DNA of 64,000 nt, taken from the NCBI GenBank assembly GCA_009193005.1, contig SDWI01000138.1, forward strand, positions 202,733 to 266,732, written 5' to 3'. This document shows positions 1-12,400 of the stretch, piece by piece. The DNA is from Lamellibrachia luymesi. Lineage: Eukaryota > Annelida > Polychaeta > Sabellida > Siboglinidae. Every line of letters begins with the position of its first letter. Positions within the stretch are counted from its first letter, which is position 1. A model generated the notes under the pieces. It worked only from the letters and a program-made list of their open reading frames with translations, was not told the origin of the DNA and did not search any database. A program made the translations under genes and the position numbers.

Positions 1-139
1 TTATATATATATATATATGAATTAACAATGTATTTTTTTAACAATGTATTTAATTGCTGGTATACATAGTAATTGAACTAAAGTGTTGCTATAATTCAAC
101 ACCAGGCTTATAAAGTTATTACAATGCACAAAACTGCTA

Positions 140-800
140 CCGTTTGTCACTTCTCCGCCGCCTTCAGAAAGCAGTCTGACCCGATGTCAGCCATCAAAGT
201 TGGCGACCGGCAGCCACGTCGTGTGGGCCGTGTGATTGCGATGTTTATTTGGCCTGCGGTTCTCTCTGACCGCCACTATTTCTTTGATTACTGTTTGTTC
301 AATTGCAATGCGTGTTGTCCTCAGGCGTTTTTCACACTGTACGCTAAGGCCGAATCATCTTCCGAAAGCAGCGTTGATGGCACACCAGATTCGGTGCTGG
401 ATTTCGTCTTCGATAGTTAGGTGGGAATTTTGTTCAACGACTTCAAGGGTTTCTCCGGAGGCCAGGACAATTTCGGGAGGTTTCGTTTCGTTGCTCGGAG
501 TAGTTCTAATTTGGTCATGCTGAGGCTAATTGAAACTGTCAAGCTTCGGTGGAACTGAGAAAAAAGGTCCATGCTAGTCTGGAGCTACTTCGCAGAGTGA
601 GCAACGATGGCACAGTCTTCGGTGTATTGGAGGTCGACGAATCTTGCGACGACTCTGGCAGAAAGCCTCAGTGTAGAGTTGCCATCAGTTTATCACGGAG
701 AAGTCGCTGGGTGTCGATGAGGTTGGCAGGACACCCAAATCTGGATAAGACCTTCCACGATTGATGGAGTCGAAGATCTTGGTCAGGTCAACGAAGACCA
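140..800 (-). mobile_element. Decayed non-LTR retrotransposon RT fragment
   Basis: The minus strand near 735-800 translates to a reverse transcriptase block (MVFVDLTKIFDSINR). Near 350-415 it gives IEDEIQHRIWCAINAAFGR, matching the typical TYLGS...DDEI.RRI.KA..AFGRL region of RTE/CR1-type elements. Frameshifts and stops break the frame, and the stretch between these blocks is not clearly alignable by eye. It lies 3' of the dynein gene. Confidence 0.55.
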
Positions 801-1891
801 TAAATAGTTCCTGTTTTTTTCCCCGGCAGTTCTCGTGAATTTGTCAAGCCAATTAAACCTCCGTTTCGCCTGCGTTGTAATTTGTAAACTTCCAAGTTCT
901 TGTTATATGACTACCATTTCCTGAGCGATGTGGTTCTTTTCTTCCAGATCTTCGGATACGCACCAGCTACCATCCTGGACATTTGTAGCAACAGTGTCGT
1001 GCCTGTTTGAAAGATTGCTGTAAGACAAATCTACCAAGATACTGGGACATCGTGGACGCTTACATAAAATTGAAAGGTAGGGAAGGCAGTGTTAGTTGAG
1101 CCACTGGGTTAGTTGCGCCACCCATGTTTCCCAGGAAACTACAGCAGTCACAGTTGCGTGATACCACCCTGTGATTGAACATGTTACTGGAACAAGATTG
1201 ACAATCAATAGGTGATATTTGGGAGGTTGAAGTCCACCAACTGAAATAATGAAGTGCAGAATCCATGCCTGTCCTCGTGGTTTTGAAAAGGGGTTTTTGA
1301 GCGTACAATATCAGCCGCTGATTTCTGGGATGACTTCTGAAAATTGTTACAGCTAAACAACATTTTCTCAAAAAGGGTGTTCGAACGAACCCCCCCTCCC
1401 CAGAGGACGGGCATGGAATCTACGCATCAAATGCAAGTTGTGGCAGTGGTGAAATGTTAAGTGTCGCCCCTGGTGGGGAGTTAGATTGATACAATCTGGT
1501 TCTTTTAAATACGTTGGTAATTGGTGGAAAAGCATGTTATACAGAATAACATGAACATATTCACATATTCCGGTATATGAATATATCCACAGTCATCAAA
1601 ATGTCACTGATGGTCTTATTGTGACTGGTGTGTGACCTTTTGAACAAAAAGGTAAGGCTAAGTTCTTATATAAGTCCTAGCACTGTATCCAGCATGTAGG
1701 ACCGCTCAAGGCGCTTTACACTTAACTCCCTGGCACAGTGACACGCCTGTTCATTCCAACACCAACTCGACTATTTCTGGGTATGTCAAAACTTCAGATT
1801 TTCATGAGATTTATCGGACTGGTAACTGTAATCTATTAATATTTTTAATGTTTTTATACAGCCAATATTACCCTTGTTTTTATTGTAACAA
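801..1891. other. 3' flank, nothing recognised
   Basis: No open frame with recognisable protein, RNA gene or clear repeat was seen. The string CAAGGCGCTTTACACT near 1708 resembles the 3' tails of L2-like or SINE elements, but nothing else supports an element here. Confidence 0.4.
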
Positions 1892-1985
1892 GGGCTGGGT
1901 GACCCCGTCGCGGCCCTCGGGCTGGGTGGTCCGGTCGCGGCTTTGGGCTGGGAGACCCCCTGAGGCCTCGGGCTGGGTGGCTCTT
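1892..1985. repeat. GC-rich tandem repeat, about 26 bp x 4
   Basis: Four units begin with GGGCTGGG at 1892, 1919, 1945 and 1970. Unit length drifts from 27 to 25 bp. It is a sharp GC-rich island in AT-rich flank. Confidence 0.75.
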
Positions 1986-2148
1986 CAAGACGTGAAAAAG
2001 ACAGTACTGGTCCTCTTCCTGGTTCGTGTTTTGCTTTATTTTGCGGATCCAATTGGCTTCCTCAATTTTTCTCTCCCTATCTACGAACTTTCACCCTCCA
2101 AGTCTACTATTTGGTTCTTTTGAGCAATGTGGTCTGGTGGCTGAGTCG

Positions 2149-2221
2149 CAGGAAGACGCAGAGAAGGGATCGGTAGTTAACAGTAACTGTTAACTACCGA
2201 TCCCTTCTCTGCGTCTTCCTG
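2149..2221. repeat. Perfect 36-bp inverted repeat with 1-bp spacer
   Basis: The arm 2149-2184 (starting CAGGAAGACGCAGAG) is exactly mirrored by 2186-2221, with a single A at 2185 between. It could be a hairpin-forming element or an assembly or cloning artefact. Confidence 0.9.
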
Positions 2222-3932
2222 TGCTCCTCAATGCGGGTTCCCAAAGCACTACAGCAAACCCAACAATTACTCACAGCCAATACGTCCAGTGCTCATCAAC
2301 TAAGGAAATGGGTTGGTTTAAGGTGAATGTCGGGGCTAGCCCAAACGCCTAGCAGGGAGACTGACCGTAATTAATATCAAATCACAAATGAGTGCATCGG
2401 GCCAGATTAAACACTTCTAGTAACAACAACGTCACATTGCCAATGTAAACCCTTACTTATTTCAACAAGATAAAACCAATATCAAATTGCATACCTAAAT
2501 GATCAATTAAATGTCACTAGAAAACATCACTGGCGTATTAACCAGAGTTAGATTATTAGATTAACATCAATAAATGGATACCTGCCATCATTGTTGGACA
2601 CTGCTTGTTGCATTCACAAATTAGGCAGTGGTTTTCAGACAATATTGTCGCACAGTAAAAGCACAACATAGTCGAGGATTTTCATTAATTAGTTTATTAT
2701 ATCTGTCAAACAATCAGTATTTTTTTGCTTTTATGACATGCATAAAAATCAATTAAACTTGACAACATAGATCAACAAACGGGTATATAAATCAATGCCA
2801 TGTTCATTTTATTATAATTTATTTAACATAGAATTGCATTGATAATTATAATATTATTATAAAAGCAAAACCAACTAATATTCATCCGTTGTCGGGGTAT
2901 AATATTATATTTTCAACAGCTGCCATGCTTTGCGTGCTGATGATACCATAAATTATCCATCCTTCCCTATGCTACCAGCAGACAGGACAGTGCTGTGAGC
3001 TACATTTACCACGCTATAAGCGTACATATATATATGCTTCATGTACAGTATAAATGCAATGCTCTGGCCATTATTATGAAATGTTATGCCCAACACGTTA
3101 TACTGCGCAGTACAAGTTCACTTTACTTTCACGCAGGCAGTGTTGGAGCTAAGAAACACATCTCTCGAGTTCAGTCAAACTAAATCCACTAACAGCATTG
3201 ACAATAAATCACAACTCCTTTATGCGCAACCAGGGCTCGTAGGAGTGATTAGATACTACATGGTTTTAACCCGTATAAATTGTAGGCGAGAACACATTCA
3301 CTTGTTTGTTTCCAAATCACCTGATGGTTTCTAAATCTGACCTAGCAGAACACGTTTGCTACGATTCGTCCTACAGGAATGAAAATGTACAAAAGAATAA
3401 ATTAAGGTTAAAGATACATTTCAATAACTAGAAGATATATTCACAGAAGAGCTTATAGCAACAGAGCTATCGCTGACAGCAAGCATTTGCTACATCTCTA
3501 CTCCTATCAGTCATCATCAGTACGCAAAACATGGCAATATTATCACTGGGGAGAATGATTATATGTCACAAGCCAGCAGTAGCAAGATAACATATTTCAA
3601 CAACCAAGTCTTTGTATATAATATATCCACATTCATACCACCCACAAACTGGTGTATGCCTGCACGCACGCACGCACGCACACACACGAAAATTCGATCA
3701 CATATTCCAATGTTACGCCATCAAACTGGCTAATGAAATATTAATTCTTTTATATACATTCACAATGTCAATTTGCTGCCATCGTAGGCAACATCAGTTG
3801 CACAACTTTCTACACTGTTTTGGCAGAGTTCATCCTCACTTGAGCATGTTTTTACAAAATTCTCAACAACCAGATCACTGTGAGACGAACGCTGAAACCC
3901 AAATGTGCCACCATTGATGTCTCGTGTCACAG
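2222..3932. other. AT-rich 3' flank of the dynein gene
   Basis: No supported gene is visible. The only structure noted is a short CACG/ACGC run at 3665-3686. Part of 3700-3932 is presumably dynein 3' UTR, but no clear poly(A) signal was found. Confidence 0.4.
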
Positions 3933-6900
3933 TTACACCTGTAGAAGCAGTGCTACACCACCCATGATCCACTTGGCTGGCTTCTCCTTCGACTTCAGAT
4001 TGAACGTCCACACATAGGTGGGGCCTCGCAATTTTGTCTTGTAGACGGGACACTCGTAGACGTTGCGGATGTCGATGCGGTCAACGGGGATGGCTTTGAT
4101 GAACATCACAGGCATGGCAGGCGCCAGCTCCTTGAGGCGTGACTCGGCGATCATGCCCGTCTGTGTGTCCCAGCGCGCTCCCTCCATGAACAGGCCGTGC
4201 ACGTAGGCACCTTCTCTCGGGGGCCCGGCCATGTCGTCCTTGCACTTCTTCGTGACGTCGCACTGCAGCACCATGCGGTCGAGCGGCCACTCGTTCTTGC
4301 GGGCCATCTGCTGCATGATGGCCGTGAGGAAGGACTGCGGGTTGAAGAAGCCGGCCAGCCAGACGGCGGCCGGCAGGGTGAAATCTGTTGCCCATGTGTC
4401 GAGCTCCTTGATTCGCTGCAGTAAATCACCGAACCAAATCGCGAGACCGTACAGCGACGGGTAAGCACGCTTATCCCACGACTCCGGCACTGAGTCAAGG
4501 AACAGGGAGTTACTCAGGTCTTCCATGTCTCCTGTGATGGTCAACTCACCCTGAAACGTACAAGATTGTAGTGTTATTCCATGCTTATACATAATGAAGA
4601 TATATCTGTCTTAGTATGTGGACACAGTAACTGATTACCTTTTATTGACTAGCCATATCAAATGTTTCCACAGTGAATAAATGTTAACATATAGCATTGC
4701 CAAATACTGATGTGGAGTTAAAATATATTGAATCAGTTATCCCATGACAGCAGGTACGCAATACTTGAATGGCTAATTTATATCAGAGATAAAGACAATG
4801 ACCATCATATTTCATAAAGAAAACCTGGCAGTTCCTTCAAAAGCCACACTATCCGTCCATTCCACAGTAATAAACTAGCACACTTACTACACGTGCCAAG
4901 TAAGGAATCAAGAACGACTAGGTAATTGATAACACTCCATGTACCTTGAGCCCAAGGTTGAGCTCCTTGAGTGTGCGTCTTATCTCGTTGGTGAGTCCGT
5001 TCATGCGTTCGGTCTCCTGCAGGGCGACTGTGACGTAGGGCGTGCGCTCCTCCACGGGTATCTTTGTTGACAGTTCCATCATGTTGAACTCGTCGGGCAG
5101 TTTCTCGAGGAATTCATCCAGCATCGTTTTGATCTGGTAGAAACAATCAAATATGCAGTCAACTAAATCAATCGCGACCATTCGGCGCATCATCATGCGG
5201 TTACGTGCACAATATTATACCTGCCCACAAAATATCTTGGAGTTTATCCGACGGAGGCGAGTCCATTTTGTAGGTCACTCTTCGAGAAGCAAAGACGTGG
5301 TGATAGATCTGGTTATTTGGCAATCAAGGCGTGGACAGAGAAGACATGGTTAACTTATCATAAACCATTCGCGTCTCAATTCGGAAAAGAGTTACCTTAT
5401 TTGAAAAAGATATGCAGGACAGACATGCGTCGTATCGTTAACTTTTATGGGACCCGTCCTCCGGACGCCAAGATGCTGGTGATAATGACATTGATACACA
5501 CTCACGAAGAGGGCATATTAGGACAACGAATACACAGCGCAGATACTTACGACTTCCTCCCTGCTGTCCCCAGCACCCTCCCCGGCTCCCGTTTCTCGAG
5601 GCTGCATCTCCAGCAGCACACGGAACAGAGACTCGGACGTCTGTGTAAGAAACTCGATCTCGGCATTGGGATGCAGGCCGTACAGATACGGGGTCTCCGG
5701 GGGCAGGGCCTCGTCTATGTACTGGTGGTAGCCCTTGTAGTCGGTGTTGGGCGGCACAGGGAAGCCGGGGGCCAGGTAGAGCTCGCCGTCAAGCTGAAAG
5801 CACACACGACGTCAGTATTGGTGGCATTACGTTCGACTGATTTATTCCAGTTCTACCAATAGTTCAAGTCATGTCCGTGTGATGCGCTGTTGTATTTCCT
5901 CATGAGCTACACACGCTATCGCAACTTTAGTGTCGTTTGTATTAAACCTGCTATATAGAGTGGCCTGAAAGTCGTCAATGAAAACCAGACGGTTAATGGA
6001 CAACTATTTAGCATTCAGCAGTCAACTGGATGAGCCAACCAATTATAAAGACATGGCCATAATACACGATTTAACAAGATTGCCATCCAAGGCAAAAGGC
6101 TCAGATGGCAAGTGAACAAGGAAGCAACTGGCTAATCGAGAGACCAACAATTGTTCATCTATGTGTAACCTGCCCTTTTGACATTTGTTTTTTCTTTTGT
6201 TTTAAACATATTCACGCTGCTACCATTTACACAATATGTAGACAACATGTTCCATTCATTTATTGTCCTCTGTATATAAACGTAACGTTACGTTGAACGT
6301 AAAGGCAACATACCATGTCTGCGGCCATGTACTCTTGGAGGAATGTCTTGCATAGCTTGCGATCCCAGTCGTCTGTGATGTGTCCTCCGTACATGATCTC
6401 GCCAAACAGATACCGCAAGTCTTCCCATGGCACCTGGTACACACAAATAGTATAAATAACATATCTCCATCTCTTTATGCACAAGTCTTCCCATGGCACC
6501 TGGTACACACAAATAGTATAAATAACATATCTCCATCTCTTTATGCACAAGTCTTCCCATGGCACCTGGTACACGAATAGTTTAAATAACATATCTACAT
6601 CTATTTATGCACTCAACGAAGGTAAGGTTAAAGAGGGGGGTACCGATTGAAATATTTCGGTGATATGGAAATATCTGGTCCAAGTATGCTTTGAAGAATT
6701 TAAAAGCCTGACCAACAGATCATAAATGATAATTGCTAACTCCTGACCCTGACTTATGATAGGAATCATCTTAGTCCTTTAGTATAGATAGAAATCCCGT
6801 TATTTAACGTTCAAAATGTTAGTGTCTAACCGAATATTAAGAACCAGAATGTTCAGAGCTAACCCTACCTAATTTGTTCTGTTACAACCCCACACACACT

Positions 6901-9407
6901 TTGTTGGCCAGCATGGCACAGCTGCATTAACTAAAATGATAAATCTTCAAATATGTGCAATTCAACAGCCTGATATGTCAGTGTCGTGTGTGTGTGTGCT
7001 TTACCTTGGCATTGGCTTCCAGGTAGTTGTACAGCACATTCATGCAGATTGTGAGATCACCTGTGTTGAACGGATATGAGCGATTCCAGCCTTGGGCACC
7101 AAACTTTCGACGTTCACAGATGACAGCGTGGAAGTAGCAGAGGGCAAACAGGATGACCTTGAACTCAGCTTCACGTGCACACATTTCAAGGGTATCCTAC
7201 AAAAGGTAGGTGTAGGTAAGATGTTATTCAGTTGATCTTCAAGCAGCATTTGACTGCAATGACTGTATTTCCCAGCTCATTCATTGAAAAATGAAACCGC
7301 AGAAAAATGTACACTAGATAAATAGTATGCATTCCCCTTAATCAGTAATTCCATCAACTGATATTGATATAAAACAACAAGGTTTCATTCAGCTTCCCAT
7401 TTTATAGACACATATCATATAAATAGATAGAGTGAATTATAATGTAAATTTCCAGTGCGTGCATAACAGGCTATCAGGTCTATTCGGTGAGTTCTATGGC
7501 CATTGTATGCACGGCTGAGCCACTAGCATGAGCACGCTAGGGCCATTTGGTGCATACCGGAGTAACTAAGTGCGTGTCAGGTCTATTAGGCGAATGTCAG
7601 GGCATGCTAAGACTATCGGGTGCATGCTGGGGCTATTTAGATGCCAGGGCTTATAGGTTAATCCCAAAGTCATCCAGTCAATGACCACATTGAAATGGAA
7701 ATGAAAAGGAATGATAAAAAGGTAATTAGAGCAAATGAGAGCAAAGAAAACACAAGAACTACTATAAACAACATGAGACAGTCACATATGTGACACATCA
7801 CTCCGGTAAAATTAACAACTGTGGCATCGCAAACTGTAACTCGTATGAGTGAGTAGATGACACGTTACCTGACTGAAGTTGTCGAGTGCCTTGTGCAAGT
7901 TAGCAAACATGCCGGTAGGTGGCTCGTTGGTGATCTTGATGGACATCTCGAGGATGCCGCCAGGGATGATATGCGAGTCGCGAGTGCCAGCAGGCTCGGC
8001 ACTGATAAACACTCGGTAGTCTGCATGACTCTCCAGACTATATTGCTCTAGCTTTTTCTCCAGAGTATTAAGCCACTTGGCCACCAGATGGACATTCTGT
8101 AACCATGTCAACGGAAATGTAATAAGATTGTCATCAAAAGCAACAAGCCATGCACTCATAACATGCGGACAAGAAGGCATTGGCTTATTTATAGTCTACC
8201 AGTTTTTCATCTATACTTTACCACTGCGGGCATTTACAGAATCAATAGATATTTTGTTCCTTTTGTTTATCGTAACGTGCACAAAGTGCAACAACCCGAT
8301 GCACCGAACTACAATGTGCATTACGACAACGTTTCTGACAGAACCACAACATTTCAAAATGAAACAAATGTCACTACAGATTCCATGCCTTCTATTCAGC
8401 TCACTTGTTTGTATCACTGAATAGAGAACGTGTGACGTCGAATATGCAAGATATCCATACCTGCAAGATGACCCAGTGTCCCTCCTTGGCGGCCATGTCC
8501 ATTGCAGCCTCGGCAACAACCTCCTGGCCTTGACCTAGGGAAATGTTATGGAAATTGCCTCTATCCATTGAAACCTTCAGTTTCTTTCCGTGGGTTTCCA
8601 CATCCTTCAGCGGGTCGACACCTATGAAAGAGTAGCATAACATTATGGTTTTCGCATGACAAACTGCGGGGTAGACCCAACTCATACTAGAACGTTTATT
8701 AATTGAATAGTTTCGTACCGTCGTTCCACGAAGGACTGAACATAAATGTCAACATGACCCGGAGCTTTTATATTAATGTAATATTTCAATACGAACATAC
8801 AATCTTATAATATTGTAAATGCAACGGTTCTACACGCAATTCACGGCTACACTAAGGTAGTTTGGATGTTATGCTATGCAGTCTGGAAGCCAATAAGGGA
8901 TACCAGCTTAATGCACCACTGACCTGGAGACAGAATGAAGAACAGCGGGGTGCCAGGCCCAGACTCCTCGAACGATGTTGCAAACTCAGTACTGCGGCCC
9001 TCCACGTACTTGGTACCCATCTTCTCCTCAATGAAGTTCCTGTCAAATGAACAACAAATTCGCATCAACGTCAACGTTGGAATTACGTTAACAAACAGGT
9101 GACAGCATTATGATTCCTGAAAATGTAATCTTGTAATGTAACTGAGGTTCGACGACCAGAGAACAGCAAGCGAATATGTAAAACGACAATCCAGATGAAG
9201 AAACGTGTGTCACCTGACAGCGTTCGACATTCGGTCGGGTCGCAGCGCTCGCATCATGCACAGTTTCTGCAGTGATGTCTTGTTCTTCCACTCCTGCGGA
9301 AACTTCTCCTTCTCTGGACATTCACTCTCCACAAATTTCTTCCAGCGTTTTGCCGAGCCCTCGATGTCTCGGTCGAGGTTACGGAACTCCTCCATGTTGG
9401 ACAGGGT
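3933..9407 (-). CDS. DNAH17: Dynein exons 50-58: AAA6 and C-terminal domain
   Basis: Exons: 9214-9407, 8924-9039, 8461-8621, 7869-8096, 7005-7196, 6314-6433, 5551-5793, 4945-5133, 3933-4550 (last one includes TAA). They encode residues 3784-4469. Landmarks are DIEGSAKRWKKFVESECPEK (exon 50), GKKLKVSMDRGNFHNISLGQ (52), IKITNEPPTGMFANLHKALD (53), GWNRSYPFNTGDLTICMNVL (54), LRYLFGEIMYGGHITDDWDR (55), LPPETPYLYGLHPNAEIEFL (56) and WLAGFFNPQSFLTAIMQQMA plus GAYVHGLFMEGARWDTQTGM (58). The exon 55 acceptor is triplicated (see 6416-6613). I saw no convincing AATAAA-type signal close downstream of the stop, so the 3' UTR end is not set. Confidence 0.95.
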
Positions 9408-12400
9408 CTGTCACAAGACATCAATACATACGTTCACAGGTACTGTTTGTGATTTTAGTAATTATGACATGTACAGAAAAGTCAGTATTATAAAATATGT
9501 TTTTACACATAACCAGGTTGTTAGAATTGTCAACTGGTGCAATTTTGACACGCAGAAAAGAAGAAGAAAAGGAAGACATGAAGCGGTCATCCACAAAATG
9601 CGCTAAATGCCAAAATCATACAGAATTACTTACAAGTGGCTTTGTGTTTGCCATAAAGTCGATAGTGATTGGAATAATTCGTTTATATCAAAAAAAATTT
9701 CTACACACTATTGACTGATTCATTCAATAATAGTGCTGGTTAGTTAGTAGAATTGACTGAAGCGCGTCATGGACGCTTCTGCAGTGGATCACTAGAGATG
9801 GAGTCCACAGCAGATTACACATTTATCCCGCATGGAATATTTTACTTCCACCTGGCGTAGACACCAGGTAGAAAGGACCAACGGCGTTTAAAGTATCTTC
9901 CGAAAGACATAGGCAAAGTGACGTGAACGAAATTGTTCAAGTTTCGAAACAGCAGCAGATAGATTCGAACCCTTGTCCCCTCAACCGACAATCTGACGCC
10001 CTATCACACATCTACCTTGCCCTACTATTGACTGATAAAATGACGGTTTACCTATCTGTCGCTTAACTACGTGCAACAGACAACATGATTAATCGCACAC
10101 ATTCGATATAAACATGTTCTGCGGAAAAACACCTCACATGATTTCCACTATGTTTTAAATAACACTACGTATGGCAACTTCTTATCAATACCTTTATGCC
10201 GCCCCAGCTGATGTGGTTGAGAAAGTCGACAGGGGACGTGACGTTTGCTTGCACTGGAAACCTCAGCAGGAAGTCCAGCTCGCTGTGGTTGATCTGTTTG
10301 TTCTTCACCAACACCTTCAGGGACACAAACATGGTGACATTAATCAGTAAGACTAATGCCGTCGGTTGATCAACACCTACAGTCAACAGCGACACAGGAA
10401 CATGAATCTGTATGACAGTGTCACGATACTCTTGGCCGATCATGAAACAGAAATACAAACAACTAAGTTAATGCTAAGTTAATGTAGCAGCTGACGAAAA
10501 GTCGTTAAAATGTGGTGTTCTTCCACATACAAACTAGTCTTGTCCAGATAAATACAGACATTTATCACAAAATTACTATGCAACTGACAAAATTAAGTTT
10601 GCAAACTCATGATTATTGTTGCTGGTATCGCACACATTTGTTCTGGCCATCACATACACGTTATGATTATTGTTGCTGGTATCGCACACATTTGTTTTGG
10701 CCATCACATACACGTTATGATTATTGTTGCTGGTATCGCACACATTTGTTCTGGCCATCACATACACGTTATGTTTATTGTTGCTGGTATCGCACACATT
10801 TGTTCTGACCATCACATACACGTTATGATTATTCACGTTTGTTTATATATAAATCATAAGCATCGTGAGCCATATTGTAATTATCAAAATATATGTGCGG
10901 TAGATGTTCTACTTTATACGAAACGTACAAAGGTGACACAGAATTTATATTTATGCATCAGGATCATAAGCATGGGACAGCATGATTGAAAACCACTTCT
11001 CTCTTTTGAAACTGGTGCACTAGCCCAACTTTTGTCTTGTTCCACCCACAGTTCCGAATCGCTGCTAATGACAATTTAACAATACAGTACATACCAGGAA
11101 TGTCATTTGCGCAGTGAATGTCAACTTGTCACATTCGAACAGACCCCTGGTGGTGTAATTGTAGACAAAGAATGTGATCGTGTCAATGAGAACGACCACT
11201 CTCTGTTTGACGTCTTCCACGGGCTCTGCGCGGTCGATGGCATTGCTGAAGACGACGCTGAAGGCCTGCAAACGTCAATGTCATCATCAGTGTCCGTAAA
11301 ACATCGCAGCCAACAGCAGTGTGTTTATGTTGTATAGGGCAACTGGACGTCTGCTTATAAAGTAACTCACACAGCTTTACAGCGTAGTAACAAATAAACA
11401 TGACTTGTTTTAGATGTGCGTGTGAAAACTAGTATGTTTGTTTATGACTCTGGTAGGAAGAGTTCCAAGTTCCACGATGGGCAAGCTGTTGATGACAAAG
11501 CTTAGTAGCACACCAATATATTGTCCACTACGTTCTGTCAAATACATGCTACGTCTCACTTGAAACATCGCCAACACTTGCAATGCAGTTAGGTGTTTGT
11601 CACAGGACTGACCTTGAGCGAGAACTGGTACATAGGATGAATGATGTTGAGTTCATTCAGGATGAAGTAGAGAAGCGACGCCTGCGCTGCAGCCGGCCGA
11701 TACAACTCTCTTGCTTCGTTGATCTTTATCTCGGTGATCTTGCCCTCCTCCACCTGCACCTCGATCTCACTCGCCGTACGCTTCGTCGTCTCCAGGTTCT
11801 CCACCAACGCGTAGTCACCGAGGAAATTGCCCTCGGCGGCAGACAGACGCGCCAGTAAGTTGTCCTCCAGTGACTTCAGTGTAATCTTGAACTGGTTCTG
11901 CTGACGTGTCAGTTCTGCCTTGGTCTTTTCGAGGTCTGGCCTTTCCTTGCTGACCACAGCGGCCAGCAGTTGATCTTCCAGTCCATCGATGGTTACCGTG
12001 AAGTTGATGAGGGTCGTTTGTGCCTGCATTTCTGGCTTGTAATGTGGGTTGGCCAGTTTCGTGTGCAGAATTAGCTTGAAATTATTATTGTACTCCACCT
12101 AGAACATCGACACAGCCTTGAAAATCAACAACGACTGACCAGTCTTTTTTTATCAAAGAGACACACATTTCTGCTATTGGAACGACTGTTATTCAGTGAT
12201 TAGATGGAACCCGTGCACATGGTAGTCTCACATGAGTTTTATTACAGTGATTTCGGCAAACCCAAACAAACCTATACCACATCATAATGTCATCCATAAC
12301 ATAATATATTTAGATTGTTATGACCTACATACATACGTAGGAAACAAATATTTACATGAGGCATTATGTTAGGTCTCCCCCCCTCCCAGTGTCGGAAGCA

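Noticed and set aside
9950..10030. A functional tRNA gene on the minus strand
   Set aside because: A B box and A-box-like stretch exist but no cloverleaf with paired acceptor stem could be drawn; it fits a SINE head.
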